A program made the position numbers and the translations under genes. Under the pieces are notes generated by a model. The model searched no databases, was not told the origin of the DNA, and was given only the letters and a program-made list of their open reading frames with translations. A stretch of 5,746 bases of DNA, taken from contig CAJXDJ010000068.1 in NCBI GenBank assembly GCA_913052045.1, forward strand, positions 1 to 5,746, in the 5' to 3' direction. The stretch is from an uncultured Dehalococcoidia bacterium (GTDB lineage Bacteria; Chloroflexota; Dehalococcoidia; Lucifugimonadales; GCA-2712585). Every line of letters starts with the position of its first letter. The stretch's first letter is position 1. Shown here one piece after another: positions 5,250 to 5,746 of this stretch.

Positions 5250-5746
5250 TCAATAAATCTCGAAATTTGTGTCAGGATAACCTTTGGTTGGGGCAAAGGA
5301 CTTGCGATGAAATGGTGAAGGGCCTAATAATTTGATAGAGTTTATGTGGGCCTTTGTCCCATACCCTTTATTTTTATCAAAATGATAGCCAGGATAGATT
5401 TCGTTCGCTGCGGTCATTAATTTATCACGGGCTACCTTGGCTACGATGGATGCTGCTGCAATCGAGTAAGATATGGTATCCCCTTTTGTTAGGCTAGTAA
5501 AAGGGATTCTGGCTTCGACAAGTTTAACGTGATCTATCAATAGATATTCTGGTTGCACATCTAATTTTTGGATTGCCCGTATCATCGCTAGCTTTGTTGC
5601 TTGAGATATTCCCATTGAGTCAATTTCTTTTGGACTGGCCAATCCGATCCCAAAATATTGGCAGTGCTTCTTAATCTCCGTTGTTGCCTGTTGGCGCGCT
5701 GAGGGGGTTAATTTTTTACTGTCGTCTATTTTTTCCAACCAACGTT
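5250..5746 (-). CDS. rnhB: Ribonuclease HII, C-terminal part (5' end beyond window)
   Basis: About 165 residues of the roughly 200 expected are present. RNase HII cuts the RNA strand of RNA-DNA hybrids and starts removal of ribonucleotides misincorporated into DNA. Visible motifs: IDDSKKL, QYFGIGLASPKEIDSMGISQ, a YLLIDHVKL strand carrying one catalytic Asp (codon 5534-5532; most relatives have LIDG), KGDTISYSIAAASIVAKVARD with the last metal-binding Asp (codon 5426-5424), YPGYHFDKNKGYGTKAH, and GPSPFHRKSFAP at the C-terminus. The N-terminal DEAGRG motif with the first two acidic residues must lie beyond the right edge. The frame is open to the edge with residues RW before LEKIDDSKK, so a TTG at 5738 that could be mistaken for a start is internal. 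It is the first visible gene of the rnhB-thiE-translin-hppA cluster. Confidence 0.95.
   Translation of the reverse strand, partial: RWLEKIDDSKKLTPSARQQATTEIKKHCQYFGIGLASPKEIDSMGISQATKLAMIRAIQKLDVQPEYLLIDHVKLVEARIPFTSLTKGDTISYSIAAASIVAKVARDKLMTAANEIYPGYHFDKNKGYGTKAHINSIKLLGPSPFHRKSFAPTKGYPDTNFEIY

Noticed and set aside
5162..5296. N-terminal extension of ThiE from a TTG at 5296
   Set aside because: It needs a TTG start inside rnhB, adds 45 residues with no family similarity, and the ATG at 5161 already gives a normal-length enzyme.

Overview
All recognisable genes in this 5.7 kb window lie on the minus strand, so it reads naturally from high to low coordinates. It looks like a conserved bacterial chromosomal segment of moderate to low GC. 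The gene set is a 2-oxoacid:ferredoxin oxidoreductase, a K+-dependent membrane pyrophosphatase, a bacterial translin-family protein and a tRNA with an encoded CCA. This would fit an uncultured Chloroflexota lineage such as SAR202 or Dehalococcoidia. That placement is inferred from gene content and was not tested by a search.

Layout from the right edge: (1) rnhB, ribonuclease HII, with its N-terminus beyond the window. (2) thiE, thiamine-phosphate synthase. (3) A translin-superfamily gene whose start codon overlaps the thiE stop as ATGA. (4) hppA, a 696-residue membrane pyrophosphatase starting 17 nt after the translin stop. (5) tRNA-Gly(TCC), 23 nt after hppA. Items 1-5 look like one co-directional cluster. 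Item 6 is a 318-bp intergenic stretch with two very small possible ORFs. Item 7 is an alpha/beta-hydrolase. Item 8 is a 286-bp intergenic stretch with a near-consensus promoter, a 14-bp perfect palindrome and a terminator-like hairpin. Item 9 is the first 51 codons of a korA-type 2-oxoacid:ferredoxin oxidoreductase subunit, cut by the left edge.

The genes do not form one obvious pathway. ThiE releases pyrophosphate, which HppA can hydrolyse to pump ions. The cofactor it leads to, thiamine diphosphate, is needed by 2-oxoacid:ferredoxin oxidoreductases. RNase HII and the translin-family protein both act on nucleic acids or are expected to. No mobile element, CRISPR array or phage gene is visible.

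The two items most worth a second look are the translin-family protein, which appears to keep the acidic residues that make eukaryotic TRAX a ribonuclease, and the roughly 205-nt structured leader upstream of korA.
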